A stretch of 64,000 nt of DNA, taken from positions 2,241,627 through 2,305,626 of the forward strand of contig OX638348.1 of the NCBI GenBank assembly GCA_951813085.1. Direction: 5' to 3'. The stretch is from an uncultured Opitutaceae bacterium (GTDB lineage: Bacteria; Verrucomicrobiota; Verrucomicrobiia; Opitutales; Opitutaceae). The position numbers and the translations under genes were made by a program. This document shows positions 1-10,053 of this stretch, piece by piece. Below the pieces are notes generated by a model. That model saw nothing but the letters and a program-made list of their open reading frames with translations. It had not been told where the DNA came from and searched no databases. Each line of letters begins with the position of its first letter. Within the stretch, counting starts at the first letter, position 1.

Positions 1-1071
1 GACGAAATCTCGCTTGGGGTCCACTTGGCCGCTTTTTCTCGAATTGAAAATATTTACTAGGCTCCGACCCGGCGAAGGCTTCATACCAGAATCCTCATAA
101 GATATACCGGCAACATCAACGAAGGTCGGGGCGAAGTCGACAAAGCTTACCATGTCCTTTACCACTCTTCCCGGATTCTTGATTCCGGCGGGCCACATCA
201 TCGCAAGCGGCATGTGGTTGGAATACTCGTACTCCTGAGCCTTGCCGCGCGGGAACGGCATACCGTTGTCGGACGTCATGACGATAAGCGTGTTCTCGAG
301 TAGGCCGCGCTTCTCTAGCGACTCAATCATCATTCCCAAATGGCTATCGGCATGCTCGATCTCCAAGCCATAGTCCAGCATGTCGTTTCGAATAACCTCG
401 TTGTCAGGCCAGAAACCCGGAACCTCCTCAATGTCGTCGATGCTCTTGCCGCCCAGCCTTTGACCTGTTCCGTATTCATAACGTCGATGCGGTTCGCGCG
501 AACCGTACCAGAAGAACCAGGGTTTCGTCGCATCGATATCGTCGAGGAACACTTCGAAATTACCCGCGTAATCTTCGATAGACATTCCCGCAGCCGGTTT
601 CTTATCCAATTTTTTGGAACTGTAGTTTTCCGCGATTAATACGCGCTCAACTCCATCTATCTTCCCGGGCAAGCCCGGGCCCCAACCCTTGCCTGTTTTC
701 CCGGTTTGATATCCATGTTCTCTGAGCGCCTCGGGAAAGGTCTTAAATTTGGCCGGAAAATTTACGATATGATTGGCAGCCTCTTCCAATTGCCACGAAT
801 TGCGTCCCGTTAAGATGCTGGATCGCGAAGGCGCGCACTTCGCATTGGGCGTATACGCATTCTGAAACAGAATTCCTTCATTTGCCAATCGGTCGAATGC
901 CGGCGTATCCATCCACTCGCACCCATAAGCGCTCATGTGCATATAGGAAGCGTCATCCATTATGCAGAACAGAATGTTCGGACGGCTATCTTTCGCCGCT
1001 ACCAAGCAAGAAGCGCTAGCAATAAAAAGCCCGGCTATCGAAAGGAGGCGTTTGGGGAGAAACGATTTCAT
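1..1071 (-). CDS. Formylglycine-dependent sulfatase (C-terminus cut by window edge)
   Basis: A minus-strand reading frame starts at the ATG at 1071 and is open for 357 codons to position 1, so the C-terminus lies outside the window. Residues 1-26 form a signal peptide (MKSFLPKR then a hydrophobic run ending AA), followed by RPNILFCIMDD (metal aspartates 39-40). CAPSR at 79-83 is the sulfatase signature whose Cys is oxidised to formylglycine. SDNG near residue 267 supplies further metal ligands. The family hydrolyses sulfate esters, here probably of glycans, in the periplasm or outside the cell. The next gene (thioredoxin-like) lies 67 bp upstream on the same strand. Family is certain; substrate cannot be read from sequence. 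Confidence 0.93.
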   Translation of the reverse strand, partial: MKSFLPKRLLSIAGLFIASASCLVAAKDSRPNILFCIMDDASYMHMSAYGCEWMDTPAFDRLANEGILFQNAYTPNAKCAPSRSSILTGRNSWQLEEAANHIVNFPAKFKTFPEALREHGYQTGKTGKGWGPGLPGKIDGVERVLIAENYSSKKLDKKPAAGMSIEDYAGNFEVFLDDIDATKPWFFWYGSREPHRRYEYGTGQRLGGKSIDDIEEVPGFWPDNEVIRNDMLDYGLEIEHADSHLGMMIESLEKRGLLENTLIVMTSDNGMPFPRGKAQEYEYSNHMPLAMMWPAGIKNPGRVVKDMVSFVDFAPTFVDVAGISYEDSGMKPSPGRSLVNIFNSRKSGQVDPKRDFV

Positions 1072-1138
1072 TTTGGGAGTGTTCTCGCTCGCAATAGCGA
1101 AGGCAATAGGCAATTTCAAAGTCGGCTCTCGAAACGGT

Positions 1139-1720
1139 TTACACCAGATCGCAGGCATCGCCCGGCATCCAATGGGCATCTTTGCCATCCCACTTCACAT
1201 TGCATCCGATCAGGTTGGTCATGGGAACGCTGATGGGGTCGCCGTTGGTCGCTTCCTCCAAAGTCCGCTCAAGGTCATTCACGCTCATCGACGCGTAATC
1301 ACGCGGGGTATCGATTCCTCTTCCTGTGTAGATGAGTGTCCGATTCTTATCGAATACAAAGAAATGCGGCGTCCGCAGAGCGCCATAAGCGCGGGCCACG
1401 TCCTGTGATTCGTCATGAAGATACGTCCAGGGAAAATCATGCGTTTCCATGCGTTCGACCATATGGGGGAAGTCGTCTTCCGGATACGTGTTCTTGCTGT
1501 TGGAGTTTATTCCTACGAATGCCACGCCTTCGTCCCGGAAGCGATCCGCCGTTTGTCGCGTCGCTTCATCCGAACCGGTTACGAAGGGACAGTGGTTGCA
1601 CGTAAAGAACACCACCAGAATCTGGGCATCATCGAAGTCGCCCAGTTGATAGTCGTGCCCATCGGTCCCAGGCAGAGTGAATTTCGGAGCGCTCGCTCCA
1701 ATCGGAAGAGTAAATGACAT
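1139..1720 (-). CDS. Thioredoxin-like redoxin (AhpC/TSA fold) with CNHCPF active site
   Basis: 193 residues with no signal peptide, so probably cytoplasmic. The N-terminus ([18 protein letters not shown]) is the usual opening of AhpC/TSA/TlpA-fold proteins. The redox motif CNHCPF has cysteines at 41 and 44, and GINSN plus TPHFFVFD, the cis-proline strand, follow. This matches the widespread bacterial 'thioredoxin family protein' group with a C-N-H-C-P signature, whose substrates are mostly unknown. It is likely to be a thiol-disulfide oxidoreductase or peroxiredoxin-like protein. It lies on the same strand as the sulfatase downstream of it and the broken hydrolase upstream. No clear Shine-Dalgarno sequence precedes the ATG. 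Confidence 0.88.
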   Translation of the reverse strand: MSFTLPIGASAPKFTLPGTDGHDYQLGDFDDAQILVVFFTCNHCPFVTGSDEATRQTADRFRDEGVAFVGINSNSKNTYPEDDFPHMVERMETHDFPWTYLHDESQDVARAYGALRTPHFFVFDKNRTLIYTGRGIDTPRDYASMSVNDLERTLEEATNGDPISVPMTNLIGCNVKWDGKDAHWMPGDACDLV

Positions 1721-1770
1721 AGGGCTGATTTTTAGAGTTAAGTCCCCCTTGGCAAACTCATATTGCAGCT

Positions 1771-2748
1771 CTATGGGGAACGCTCTTTATGCAGCGACTC
1801 GAACCAGGCAATCGCTGCTCCAGCGATCAATTCATGGTCCCCGTCGAAAATCGTGATTGTTGCAGTGCCCGATTGGCGTCTGAAGAGCGGTTGCTTCTCC
1901 CCGTAGCTCGCATCGAAAATCTCACTACGCAACGCTAGAGGCACAGATGCGGTCTCTACCATTTGCCGGATACGTCGCTTGCCGATTCGGTCTCTCCAAT
2001 TTGCTACCGCGTTGAATGCCATCAGCGAATGGCCAATGGGAACGCTGCCATCGTGTCCATCGCGAATACCCGCGTTGATATGCAAATTCACACCTTTGGC
2101 TTGTTTCATATAAGTAATCGGAGAACGTTTCTCGTACTCCGCATCGACCACAACGTTATCGCCGGGAGCGCCTCCGCAAGACGCAGCGATCTCGCCAGTA
2201 TACCTCAATCCTCTTTCCTAGGTCTCATAGTACCAATCCCTCAAATCGTAAATAGGCACCCACGCAGATACGCCCGCCCACATATCCGGGTATCGCCCCG
2301 CCATGAGCAAAGACTTGTATCCGCCACCGGAAGTGCCTATCAGATAGACCGAGTTAGCGTCGATATTGGCCACCTGTTGGGCGTAGGCGACAGAGCTAAC
2401 GACATCTTGAACCGCCAGCACTGAACCCGTCGCTTCAGGCGTTCTATTTCGTCCTCGGAAATTCGGATGCATAAAGGCCCAGCCCATTTCAACGCACCAT
2501 TTTTCTATATCCACGTGCAACTGCTGGGTGTAGTCGCCCGACCACGAATGCAGCGCCACTACCATGGGCGCATTCTTTTTCCCAGGGTCGTAAAACCGGG
2601 CGGGTTGCAAGCTATCGTCCGCAGCGCTCCGGTACTCGATCTCAATCGCGGCATCGCCCCGAACAGGATGGTACGAACAGAGAAGTATTCCCGCGCAGGT
2701 CAGAGTTTTTATAACAGTAGCGATCTCGTTTTGAATCGTTCGTTTCAT
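1771..2748 (-). pseudogene. Alpha/beta hydrolase (prolyl-oligopeptidase-like), interrupted by one in-frame TAG
   Basis: The frame from the ATG at 2748 encodes a signal-peptide-like start, an HSW oxyanion region (VVALHSWSGDY, about 66-73) and the nucleophile elbow GTSGGG with Ser140. It stops at a TAG (2218-2220) after 176 codons. The same frame then continues without any indel for 148 codons (ERGLRYTGEI...). That half contains the acid/His region GDHELI near the end, so the two halves together make one ~325-residue hydrolase. The stop sits between WYYET and ERGLRY, where a sense codon is expected. With only this lesion, the gene could be a recent pseudogene, a sequencing error or a readthrough case. 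Neighbouring genes at 2.9-5 kb are also broken. Confidence 0.8.
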
Positions 2749-2896
2749 GCGCGCTGGAGTGCAAAGGAGCGCCTATTCGGGCACACTCTCCCGTCAATTA
2801 CAACCCAAGGATTCAACGCTTTCACTAGACTGAAATTAATTGCCAATAAGTCGAGCAAGCACTTCAAATTAACACAACCTTCCAACCCCAATTCCT

Positions 2897-3821
2897 ATGC
2901 CTAAATTCTCGCTAAGTCGATCGATCGAGATAAACGCTTCCTCTGAAAACGTCTACCGCGTAGTCCGCGACTTTAAACGTTGGACCCCGTGGTCCCCATG
3001 GATTCTTGCAGAGCCAGACTGCGCCCTGGACTTTGCCGACGACGGCAAACGCTATTCATGGGAAGGGAAGATCATCGGGTCAGGAGAAATGAAGATACTC
3101 GACGATCATGCAAACACGCGTATCGACTACGAACTTACATTTCTAAAACCGTGGAAATCCACTTCGGCCGTGTCCTTTCAATTTGCAGAGTCACAGGGTG
3201 TAACGACCACGACCTGGTCAATGAATGGGTCGCTTCCCTTTTTCCTGTTCTGGATGAAGAAAATGATGAGCGCCATGGTCGGCATGGACTACTAACGCGG
3301 CCTCACGATGCTCAAGGACTACGTAGAAACAGGTACGGTTCCTTCCAAGCTCGAATTCAAAGGCAAAGGTCATTTCGAAGGCAGCCCTTACATCGGAATA
3401 CGCACGACATGCCTCCTTGGACAACATCGGAGAAAGAATGGTAGCGGACTTCAATTCTCTCCAGAATGTGATTAACGACAATGGAGCCAATCCGTCAGGA
3501 AAGCCGTTCACCTTGTATTACAAGTTCGATATGGTGAAGGAGATTACTGAATACGTCGCAGCAATCCCGGTTGAAACCGCGCCTCAAGACCTTCCCTCAG
3601 AAATCAGCTTCGACAAGATGGATGCATGCAAAACGTATCAAGTCGTCCTGAATGGCCCTTACAGTCACTTAGGAAATGCATGGTCGGCCGGAATGATGCA
3701 TGCAAGATCGAAAGTATTCAAGCAGGCCAAGAATATCCTCCCGTTCGAAGTGTACGAGACAGATCCATCCTGTACGCCCGAAAACGACAATATTACCACC
3801 GTTCATTTTCCAGTAGCATAG
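2897..3821 (+). pseudogene. SRPBCC-family protein with C-terminal GyrI/AraC-effector-like domain, broken by TAA and a frameshift
   Basis: The first frame encodes an SRPBCC (START/polyketide-cyclase-like) domain: MPKFSLSRSIEINASSENVYRVVRDF to MMSAMVGMDY. It stops at TAA 3293-3295. The same frame goes on (RGLTMLKDYVETGTVPSKLEF), which is the usual linker, so the stop probably replaced a GAA codon. Near 3404-3407 an extra base shifts the frame. The last part (DNIGERMVADFNSL to HFPVA, ending TAG 3819-3821) is a GyrI-like small-molecule-binding domain. Joined, the protein would be about 307 residues, the size of known SRPBCC-GyrI fusions. The gene ends 7 bp from the convergent broken MFS gene. Confidence 0.75.
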
Positions 3822-3828
3822 ACCGTAT

Positions 3829-4979
3829 TCAATTTCCGGATTCGTCTATGGCTACTTTTCGGCGCTCGCTCTTCAACTGAAAAAAAGTTCCGACAGAATA
3901 CACGGAAGCTCCGATGAGCGTCGCCGCCGCAATTGAACGGAACATAGATACATAGCCGAGGTTTTCGGCAAGATAGCCGCACAGGCTCGCGCCCAGCAGC
4001 CCTCCCAGCATGCGAACTGCCATGTAGAACGACAGAACCGTCGCTTTTTGGTCATCCTCTACGCGCTTGGATAGATAGACGATCGCTGCCACTTCGATTC
4101 CTCCCCAGCAAATTCCATGGAGAAGAATCGGGATCCACAAGAGCTCCGGATCGCCCAGCAAAGACGTAATGAATACGCGTAGCGGTTGAGCGAGAAAGGA
4201 CACAATCAGCACTTTGCTCGGACGTATCCGATCGATAGTAAGTCCAATCAGCGGGAGAAATATAAACGCAACCAGACCGAACATTCCCGACAGCAATCCC
4301 ATTAGCCGCGTACTTCCGCCCAGCTCTCGAGCGTAGGCATTGAAAAAACCGTGCACAGCCGGGTCGCCCATCGATATGAAGAGCATCGATACGAAAAATA
4401 GCTTTAGCTGCGAATCCAGATTCTGGATGCGGAGAGGAGCTCGCTTTTCTTGCTTGGGTTCCGGTTGAGGCAAATTCCTCAAAAGGAATAGAGAGACGAC
4501 ACTTGAGCGACGATCCCGATATCGTTGAAAATGAGCGGCAATGCCATAGTTCCCAGGATGAACCCAATGGAACCAAAAGCGCGATATACGCCAAATTTGC
4601 TGCCTTGCTGCGTATCGCCATGCGAGGATACCGCGATGGCTGGCATTATTCCCGCGATCATTGGCATGAAGATGGATCGCAGTATGCCGTAAATGAAGAA
4701 CTGCGGTCCCGTTTCGCACGCAGCAAAGTAAAAACATAGGCCCGCGAAGCCAATCGTACCCCATACAACGATTCGCTTATGCCAGCCCTTGCGATCCGCC
4801 AATCGCCCCCAAAACAACGAGCTGGCGATAAAGACACCACTGCTAATCCCTAGAATCAAGCCAATCGCCGATTCCCCTATTCCCATGTCCTTCATGCGGA
4901 CCGCTTCGAACACGAATAGTATTCCCATCGAAGCGATCTGGAGAAGGCAGGTGAATCGAAGTGTCCAAAGAATGTTCAT
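3829..4979 (-). pseudogene. MFS transporter, split by a frameshift in the middle
   Basis: The frame from the ATG at 4979 encodes the first half of a major facilitator: about five membrane helices with the loop motif GRLADRKGWHKR. It runs to VAQVSSLYSF and a TGA near 4479. A second frame continues from FLLRNLPQPEP through the central loop and the C-terminal helices, to a TGA at 3829-3831. The switch lies at about 4495-4503 (two extra bases or one lost). The joined product would be about 380 residues, near normal for the nucleoside/3-phenylpropionate-transporter-like MFS group. The rest is well preserved, so decay, if real, is recent. Substrate unknown. Confidence 0.78.
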
Positions 4980-5211
4980 GATTTAGGCTCGAAACAGGCG
5001 ATGACGCCCTTCCTTTCCTCATCCCCATAGAAGCTCAATAGATCTCCCGCGATCAAATTCGCGCTTCGAACGTTTCTTGAATCAACCCGAAAAAAACGAA
5101 TCGATTTTGACTTTTCTTGCGAATCAACGATTTCCCAGCCCAGACAATGCTTTTTCTTCCAAAAATACGGAATAAATACCTAGCCTGAACACTCCTAGTA
5201 CAGAACGCTAA

Positions 5212-5442
5212 ATGAAATTGAGAGAATTCAAAACGAGATGGACTCTAGCCAGTCTGGCGCTAATCGGCCTGTCCGGCTGCGCTACGATCCCGGTCTACGA
5301 GCAGGGGCTCGTATCCCAGAATGGCATGACGTTCGCCGACAATCCCGTTCAAAACGATCAAATCAACCTGCTTTCCCAGATCGAGCCCGGGAGCGCCGTT
5401 TCCGGCGGCGCGCAAGCAGCAGGCTGCACGGCATGCCGATAA
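5212..5442 (+). CDS. DUF4266 lipoprotein
   Basis: 76 residues. The N-terminus is a lipoprotein signal with lipobox LSGC, so the mature protein begins at a lipidated Cys near residue 22. The C-terminus ends in a Gly/Ala-rich tail with paired cysteines (SGGAQAAGCTACR), the hallmark of DUF4266. This family is typically encoded beside DUF3570 outer-membrane proteins, a thioredoxin-like protein and sometimes ApbE, and is thought to act in extracytoplasmic redox chemistry. The same order appears here with DUF3570 12 bp downstream. It is the only undamaged member of the cluster. Confidence 0.85.
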   Translation: MKLREFKTRWTLASLALIGLSGCATIPVYEQGLVSQNGMTFADNPVQNDQINLLSQIEPGSAVSGGAQAAGCTACR

Positions 5443-5454
5443 GGAGGAATTTCA

Positions 5455-6550
5455 ATGCTCGGTACTAGATTTCGCGCCGCCTGCGCCGCCATTGCCATTG
5501 CCTCGCCCCTGAGCGCCGCTCCCCTCGATCAATTCGACCTTTCCTTCGAGCTCGTCGATTCCGATGATATCGCCCTATTCCAAGCGAATGCGATGACCTC
5601 CGTAGATATCGGAAGCTGGGAAACGCAAGTCAGCCTTTCCTCAAGCAACTTCTCTTTCGACTACGAACCCGTACCCTTCGACTTCAACGGCTCCCCCGTT
5701 TCTCGATCCGAGTCCAACGTCGCCATCCAGCTCAATGGACGAAACGACCTCTCCGATACGCTTACCCTAATTCTCGGCGGGGGCGCCTATGACGGGTACA
5801 ACAACTACCGAACTGCCTGGCTAGACGAGTACTACCGCCAGCAGTTTAGCGAATTGACCAATGTACCCGGAGCGGAACTCTACGAGGTCAGCGCGCCCAA
5901 AGGCTACAACGTAAACGCAGGTTTGCGATGGATGTACCGCCCCAATACCGGGTATGCGCAAATTTCGATATCTCAGCTCCAGGATGATATTGCGCCCGGG
6001 TACGAAATCGATTTCGACGGCTTGCTGCGTGGGCAGACGACGCTTGGCCACCAGCGCCCTTAGCCTATCCACCGAGAACACACTCTCCAAGCGCGTACGG
6101 TCCTTATTTACGCTACGCGCCTCGGAAACCAGTGAACGCGAAACGCGCTACGGGGCCGAGTTTGCATTGAATGCCGCCTTGGGCGAGCGATGGATCGGTA
6201 GAGCTCAAGTGGGAGGGACCAAGGAAAATCCGCAATTCGATGCCCACTACGCAAATCTCGCCTTGGAGTATTCAGTAAATGAAACCGTGTCATTGTATGT
6301 AGATGGTAGATACTATCGTGACACAGGTGAAATCGAGAATTCACTCTTCACAGCCGCCGCTCCAGGAGCTACCAGCCGCAAAGTCGGGTTCGGCCTCAAA
6401 TGGGTCGGGGATGAATGGTCGGGACGCGCCTACATCGCGCCGATCAACGCAAGCTACGAACCCCCGCTCGGAAACGTTGATTTCTTCCAGAACCTCTACG
6501 CCGACCGTGACTGGACGGTCTTCCAACTCGCATTCAGCAGAGGATACTAG
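5455..6550 (+). pseudogene. DUF3570 outer-membrane beta-barrel protein, one frameshift
   Basis: Translation starts at ATG 5455 after a strong AAGGAGG Shine-Dalgarno. A signal peptide is followed by alternating short strands rich in aromatic residues (beta-barrel-like). The first frame stops at the TAG 6061-6063. The downstream frame (ATSALSLSTENTL... to FQLAFSRGY, TAG 6548-6550) carries the rest of the barrel and the aromatic-terminal end expected of an outer-membrane protein. The change of frame is an extra G in the GG at 6046-6047. The joined length is about 364 residues, in the normal range for DUF3570. It lies between the DUF4266 lipoprotein and the TlpA-like gene, as in related genomes. 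Confidence 0.78.
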
Positions 6551-6555
6551 TCGAT

Positions 6556-7798
6556 ATGCTTCCGAGGATACATCAATCGAACCGAACCCGTTTACTCAAT
6601 GCAGCAATCTACATTGGACTGCTTTCCCTTGTATTCGCGCAATCCGCATCAGCTCAACGCTATCAGGTGGGCGATATCGTAGAAAATTTCACCCTAATTG
6701 ATCGCAACACCAACCAACCTGTCAGCCTCCACGACATGGAGGGCAAGATCGTCTTCCTGGAATGGTTCGCCTATTGGTGCTCTTTCTGCCAAGCCGGCGC
6801 CGGCGATATCGGTCCCGAGATCGTCGACTACTACAATGATATTGGTGGGAACCCAGCGGGAATCGAAGTGATGCACGTTGGCGTAAATCTTCAAGGAGGC
6901 GCCGAATCCCAGACACAGAGTTTCGCTACGTTCTATGGCATCAGCCTCGTCTTGAACGACTTCGATCGAGCTCTCGCCAACCGCTTCCAGGATGGAGGCC
7001 AACCCATTTTCGCGATCATAAATGGTGTAGATGGTTCGACCAGCCACGATCAATGGGAGCTCCTCTATACCGCGCTCGGCTACGGATCCCTCAATGCCCC
7101 TATACAAACCTTTAGATCGGTCATCGACTCCGTGGGCGTTGCGGCCGCGGCCGCCCCCATGATCACCGTACAGCCAGCCAGTCAAAGCATCGAGTCTGGT
7201 CGCGAACTTGAGCTTTCGGTCACGGTCGTGAGCGACCCCCCGGCTACTTTCCAATGGAAGCTAAACGGCGAGAACATTCCTGGAGCGACTACGAATCCAC
7301 TTACCATTCCCAATGCTCAGCTCGCAAATGCTGGAGACTATACAGTGGAAGTTATCAACGATAGCGGATCGATACTATCGGAGGCTGCGACGATTGAACT
7401 GATACTGGGATATACCGATTCCTTGATTGCCTAGGGCGTGCCGGCAGACCAGCGCGGCTTCGCGGATGACCCCGACCTCGATGGGATCATCAACGCGTAC
7501 GAATTCCTTGCGCGAACCAATGCCAACGACATCAATTCCGGCATGCCTCCACTTATTTCAGCGAAGCAGATCGACGGCCTTCCGTATATTATGTATACAT
7601 TCTATGTGGATCCCTCCATTCAATCAGTCGTTCCACAAGTCCAGTTCAGCGTATCGCCCGACTTTAAACACGGACTTCCTAAGCCCGATGCTCGAAGAGG
7701 AAACCAACGAGGCCGACCTCATACGCTTCACTTTCCGCACGACCACGCCTTTGGTCGACGAAGTGCAATTCGCTCGGCTGCAAATGTCTGTCAATTGA
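6556..7798 (+). pseudogene. Secreted TlpA-like thioredoxin with Ig-like domain, broken by TAG and a frameshift
   Basis: A signal peptide (to about residue 33, SASAQ) precedes a TlpA/AhpC-fold domain with redox motif CSFC (EWFAYWCSFC). An Ig-like domain follows at about 198-280 (PMITVQPASQSIESG... SGSILSEAATIEL). A TAG at 7432-7434 interrupts the frame. It then continues with GVPADQRGFADDPDLDG, a calcium-binding-type Asp repeat that normally follows such domains. A second lesion, an extra A in the AAA at 7666-7668, shifts the frame again before the end (LIRFTFRTTTPLVDE... to TGA 7798). The start lies 5 bp after the DUF3570 stop, so all three genes would be one operon. Confidence 0.77.
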
Positions 7799-7926
7799 TG
7801 TCCCACTCTTGGGGCCGGGTCGGCTGGATCCAACAAAGCGATCCTGAATTCGCAAAAAAGCGCAACCTCCTTGTCACCCATTGTGTATAGCAAGATGTAC
7901 AACAAAACAATGGGAGGGAATAAATT

Positions 7927-8019
7927 ATGACTATGCTATTAATCTACTCGACGATTACCTTGGCAGGCTTGGCTTACTTGGGAATTATCGAAGCGAAGCG
8001 ATCCAAAACACGATTTTAA
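7927..8019 (+). CDS. 30-residue single-pass membrane microprotein
   Basis: A small open frame starts at ATG 7927, seven bases after a very good Shine-Dalgarno (GGGAGG), and ends with TAA at 8019. The product (MTMLLIYSTITLAGLAYLG then a basic tail ending KRSKTRF) has one membrane helix with a positively charged C-terminus. A strong terminator begins 24 bp after the stop, so ribosome site, ORF and terminator form a compact unit. It resembles small regulatory or accessory subunits of membrane complexes in size and topology only. No family recognised. Confidence 0.5.
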   Translation: MTMLLIYSTITLAGLAYLGIIEAKRSKTRF

Positions 8020-8043
8020 GGGGAACATTGGAAGGGAAAACCT

Positions 8044-8076
8044 ACGCTCCGACGCATTGCGCGTCGGAGCGTTTTA
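8044..8076 (+). terminator. Rho-independent terminator
   Basis: A perfect 12-bp stem (8044-8055 with 8061-8072) closes a 5-base loop and is followed by TTTT. It closes the transcript of the 30-residue membrane protein. Confidence 0.85.
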
Positions 8077-8223
8077 CTACAATTTTTTGGATACAGATAA
8101 TCGCGATAGTCGGAAATACCGCTATTAGCAAAGGCCATTCGCGAAAGCGCATGGCCTTATTTTCGGCCCACAAGAGCAATACGGGATTGAGAATCTATTC
8201 AATTTCAGTTCCGTATTCGTTCA

Positions 8224-8409
8224 ATGGAGGAGAAAGAACACAAGCGGAAAGTTTGGAAGTCAATTATCGCATCGGTGATCACTTCGTCCGCGATCGCCTT
8301 GCTCACCGCATTCGCTTTGCCCGAGATGAAATTCGCTTTCTATCTCCTCATCTGGCTAGGTACCTTTTTCGTCTGGTGGATGTGGACCATGATGGCCACC
8401 CACTACTAG
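8224..8409 (+). CDS. Small two-helix membrane protein (unknown)
   Basis: 61 residues: a charged N-terminus (MEEKEHKRK), then two hydrophobic helices (about 10-30 and 36-56) rich in Trp and Phe near the end (FFVWWMWTMMATHY). No family recognised; the layout looks like a small inner-membrane protein. It begins about 150 bp after the terminator at 8076, so it needs its own promoter. The region after it (8410-8564) holds nothing clear before the end of the convergent enolase-family gene. Confidence 0.5.
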   Translation: MEEKEHKRKVWKSIIASVITSSAIALLTAFALPEMKFAFYLLIWLGTFFVWWMWTMMATHY

Positions 8410-8564
8410 GGGCTGGCGCAGCATCCGCTCAGCCATGCTCGTGCGAGCAGGGGAACTAAACCAACGCTTCGCGACATACGACCAATACGGTCCGTTTAGC
8501 GATACGGGACGAGCGGCACTGACTCGGTCTAGTTTGAAGAACCTAGACGGAAGCGATGATTCAG

Positions 8565-9725
8565 TCAACTTCTTGACTCCCGTTTATGAATACACAAACG
8601 CTCTAGAACCGTCTCATCTATCTGAATTCCAAGACCTGGACCATCAGGGATCGCTACATAGCCCTTATTGGCCTCAAAAGGCTGCGAAGCCAAGTCATTG
8701 CGGATCGGATTGGGCGTTTGATCAAATTCCATGACAGGTTCCTGCGCATAGGGTCGTGGTGTCCTTGCGTACGGGCAGGGAGCGAACGTAGCAGTTAAGC
8801 TAATACTGGCTGCGATCATGATCGAAGATCCCCATACATGCGGATTTACCTGGAGCCCCATTGCATTGGCCGAGGCCGCCACATCGCGAAATTCTGATAT
8901 GCCTCCGATAAACCGCGCATCGGGTTGCGCAATATCGATTGCCCGTCGGACTATAAAGTCGCGAGCATCGAACCGGTTGTACCAAACCTCGCCTCCCGCT
9001 AAAGCAAGCGGTTGGCCCGCCTTAACCTTCAAGTAGCCATCAACGTCATTCGCAATCACTGGCTCCTCGAACCAATGAATATTCAGGCCCTCCAAGCGTT
9101 TCCCTATATCAATCGCAGTTGAGACGCTATAAGCCTTGTTGGCATCGACCATCAGGAAGCGCGAATCCCCAATCGCCCCGCGAATGGCAGCTACGCGCTC
9201 GACGTCTTCAGCAACCGATAGACCACCGATCTTAGTTTTCATTCCTTTGTACCCATCCTCTACATACGATTGAGCTTCGGCGATCAACTGAGCGTAGCCA
9301 GGATCCTCCCGGTAATAGAGTCCGGTCGCGTAAACCGCTACTCGATCGCGCACTGGGCCACCGAGCAGATCAACAAGAGGCTTTCCCGAACCCTTCCCTG
9401 CGATGTCCCAAAGGGCGATATCGATACTGCTCAAGGCCCCTCCCCCAAATCCACCGGCTAGATTGTCATTGTGCAGACTGTGATGAAGGTGATGCCACAG
9501 AGCGTTGATGTTCGAGGGATCCCGACCAAGGAGCAGCGGCGCAAAGCAATCATGAATCACGGATTGAGACGGAGCCCCGCTACATTCACCCCAACCTTCA
9601 ATGCCCGTGTCAGTAGTCAGCTTGCAGATCAAGGCGGATCGCGATTCCGCCCAGCCCTGCGACCAGCCAAACGGCTCATCAATAGGGCTTTCCAAAAGGA
9701 ACGTTTCAATTCGATCGATCTTCAT
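8565..9725 (-). CDS. Mandelate racemase/muconate lactonizing enzyme-family protein
   Basis: 386 residues, full length for the enolase superfamily. A capping domain (MKIDRIETFLLESP..., about 1-120) is followed by the TIM barrel. Visible catalytic set: KxK at K163/K165 (MKTKIGG), metal ligands D194 (VDAN), E220/E221 (WFEEP) and E246 (LAGGE), D269 (QPD) and general base H296 (NPHVWGSS). The KxK plus His-Asp arrangement marks the mandelate-racemase subgroup, which dehydrates or epimerises acid sugars. No signal peptide, so cytoplasmic. With the nearby dgoD, sulfatases and transporter it fits acid-sugar breakdown. Exact substrate not predictable here. Confidence 0.9.
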   Translation of the reverse strand: MKIDRIETFLLESPIDEPFGWSQGWAESRSALICKLTTDTGIEGWGECSGAPSQSVIHDCFAPLLLGRDPSNINALWHHLHHSLHNDNLAGGFGGGALSSIDIALWDIAGKGSGKPLVDLLGGPVRDRVAVYATGLYYREDPGYAQLIAEAQSYVEDGYKGMKTKIGGLSVAEDVERVAAIRGAIGDSRFLMVDANKAYSVSTAIDIGKRLEGLNIHWFEEPVIANDVDGYLKVKAGQPLALAGGEVWYNRFDARDFIVRRAIDIAQPDARFIGGISEFRDVAASANAMGLQVNPHVWGSSIMIAASISLTATFAPCPYARTPRPYAQEPVMEFDQTPNPIRNDLASQPFEANKGYVAIPDGPGLGIQIDETVLERLCIHKRESRS

Positions 9726-10053
9726 GCAGCCGCACTATCGCAAAGGGAATAATCGCTCACAAGATCAATAAATATTTGGGACAACATCCCGATCGCTCGA
9801 GACTGAACTCTGCGTCGCAGGGCGATGATCCCCTCGAAGGGGGGCGAAGATGAAAAGGTCTATTCCAAGGACAACTATTGATCACCTAGCCAAGCTCGCG
9901 AGAGAATGGAAGCTCATGTTGAAATAGCCCATTTTCTCGCCAGAGACACCCATTTCCGTCACGCGAAACAGGTCGGGACTAGCGCAAGCGATGTTCAAAT
10001 AAAAATGAACAACGCTCTCCCTCTAAACGGGATGAGGATGCACCTCGCTATGC
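9726..10053. other. Gene-free stretch between enolase-family gene and sulfatase
   Basis: No convincing gene is seen in these 328 bp. A 25-codon frame at 9850-9927 (MKRSIPRTTIDHLAKLAR...) faintly recalls the first helix-turn-helix of a LacI-type regulator but stops at once and has no clear ribosome site. The stretch probably contains the promoter of the enolase-family gene. Confidence 0.4.
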
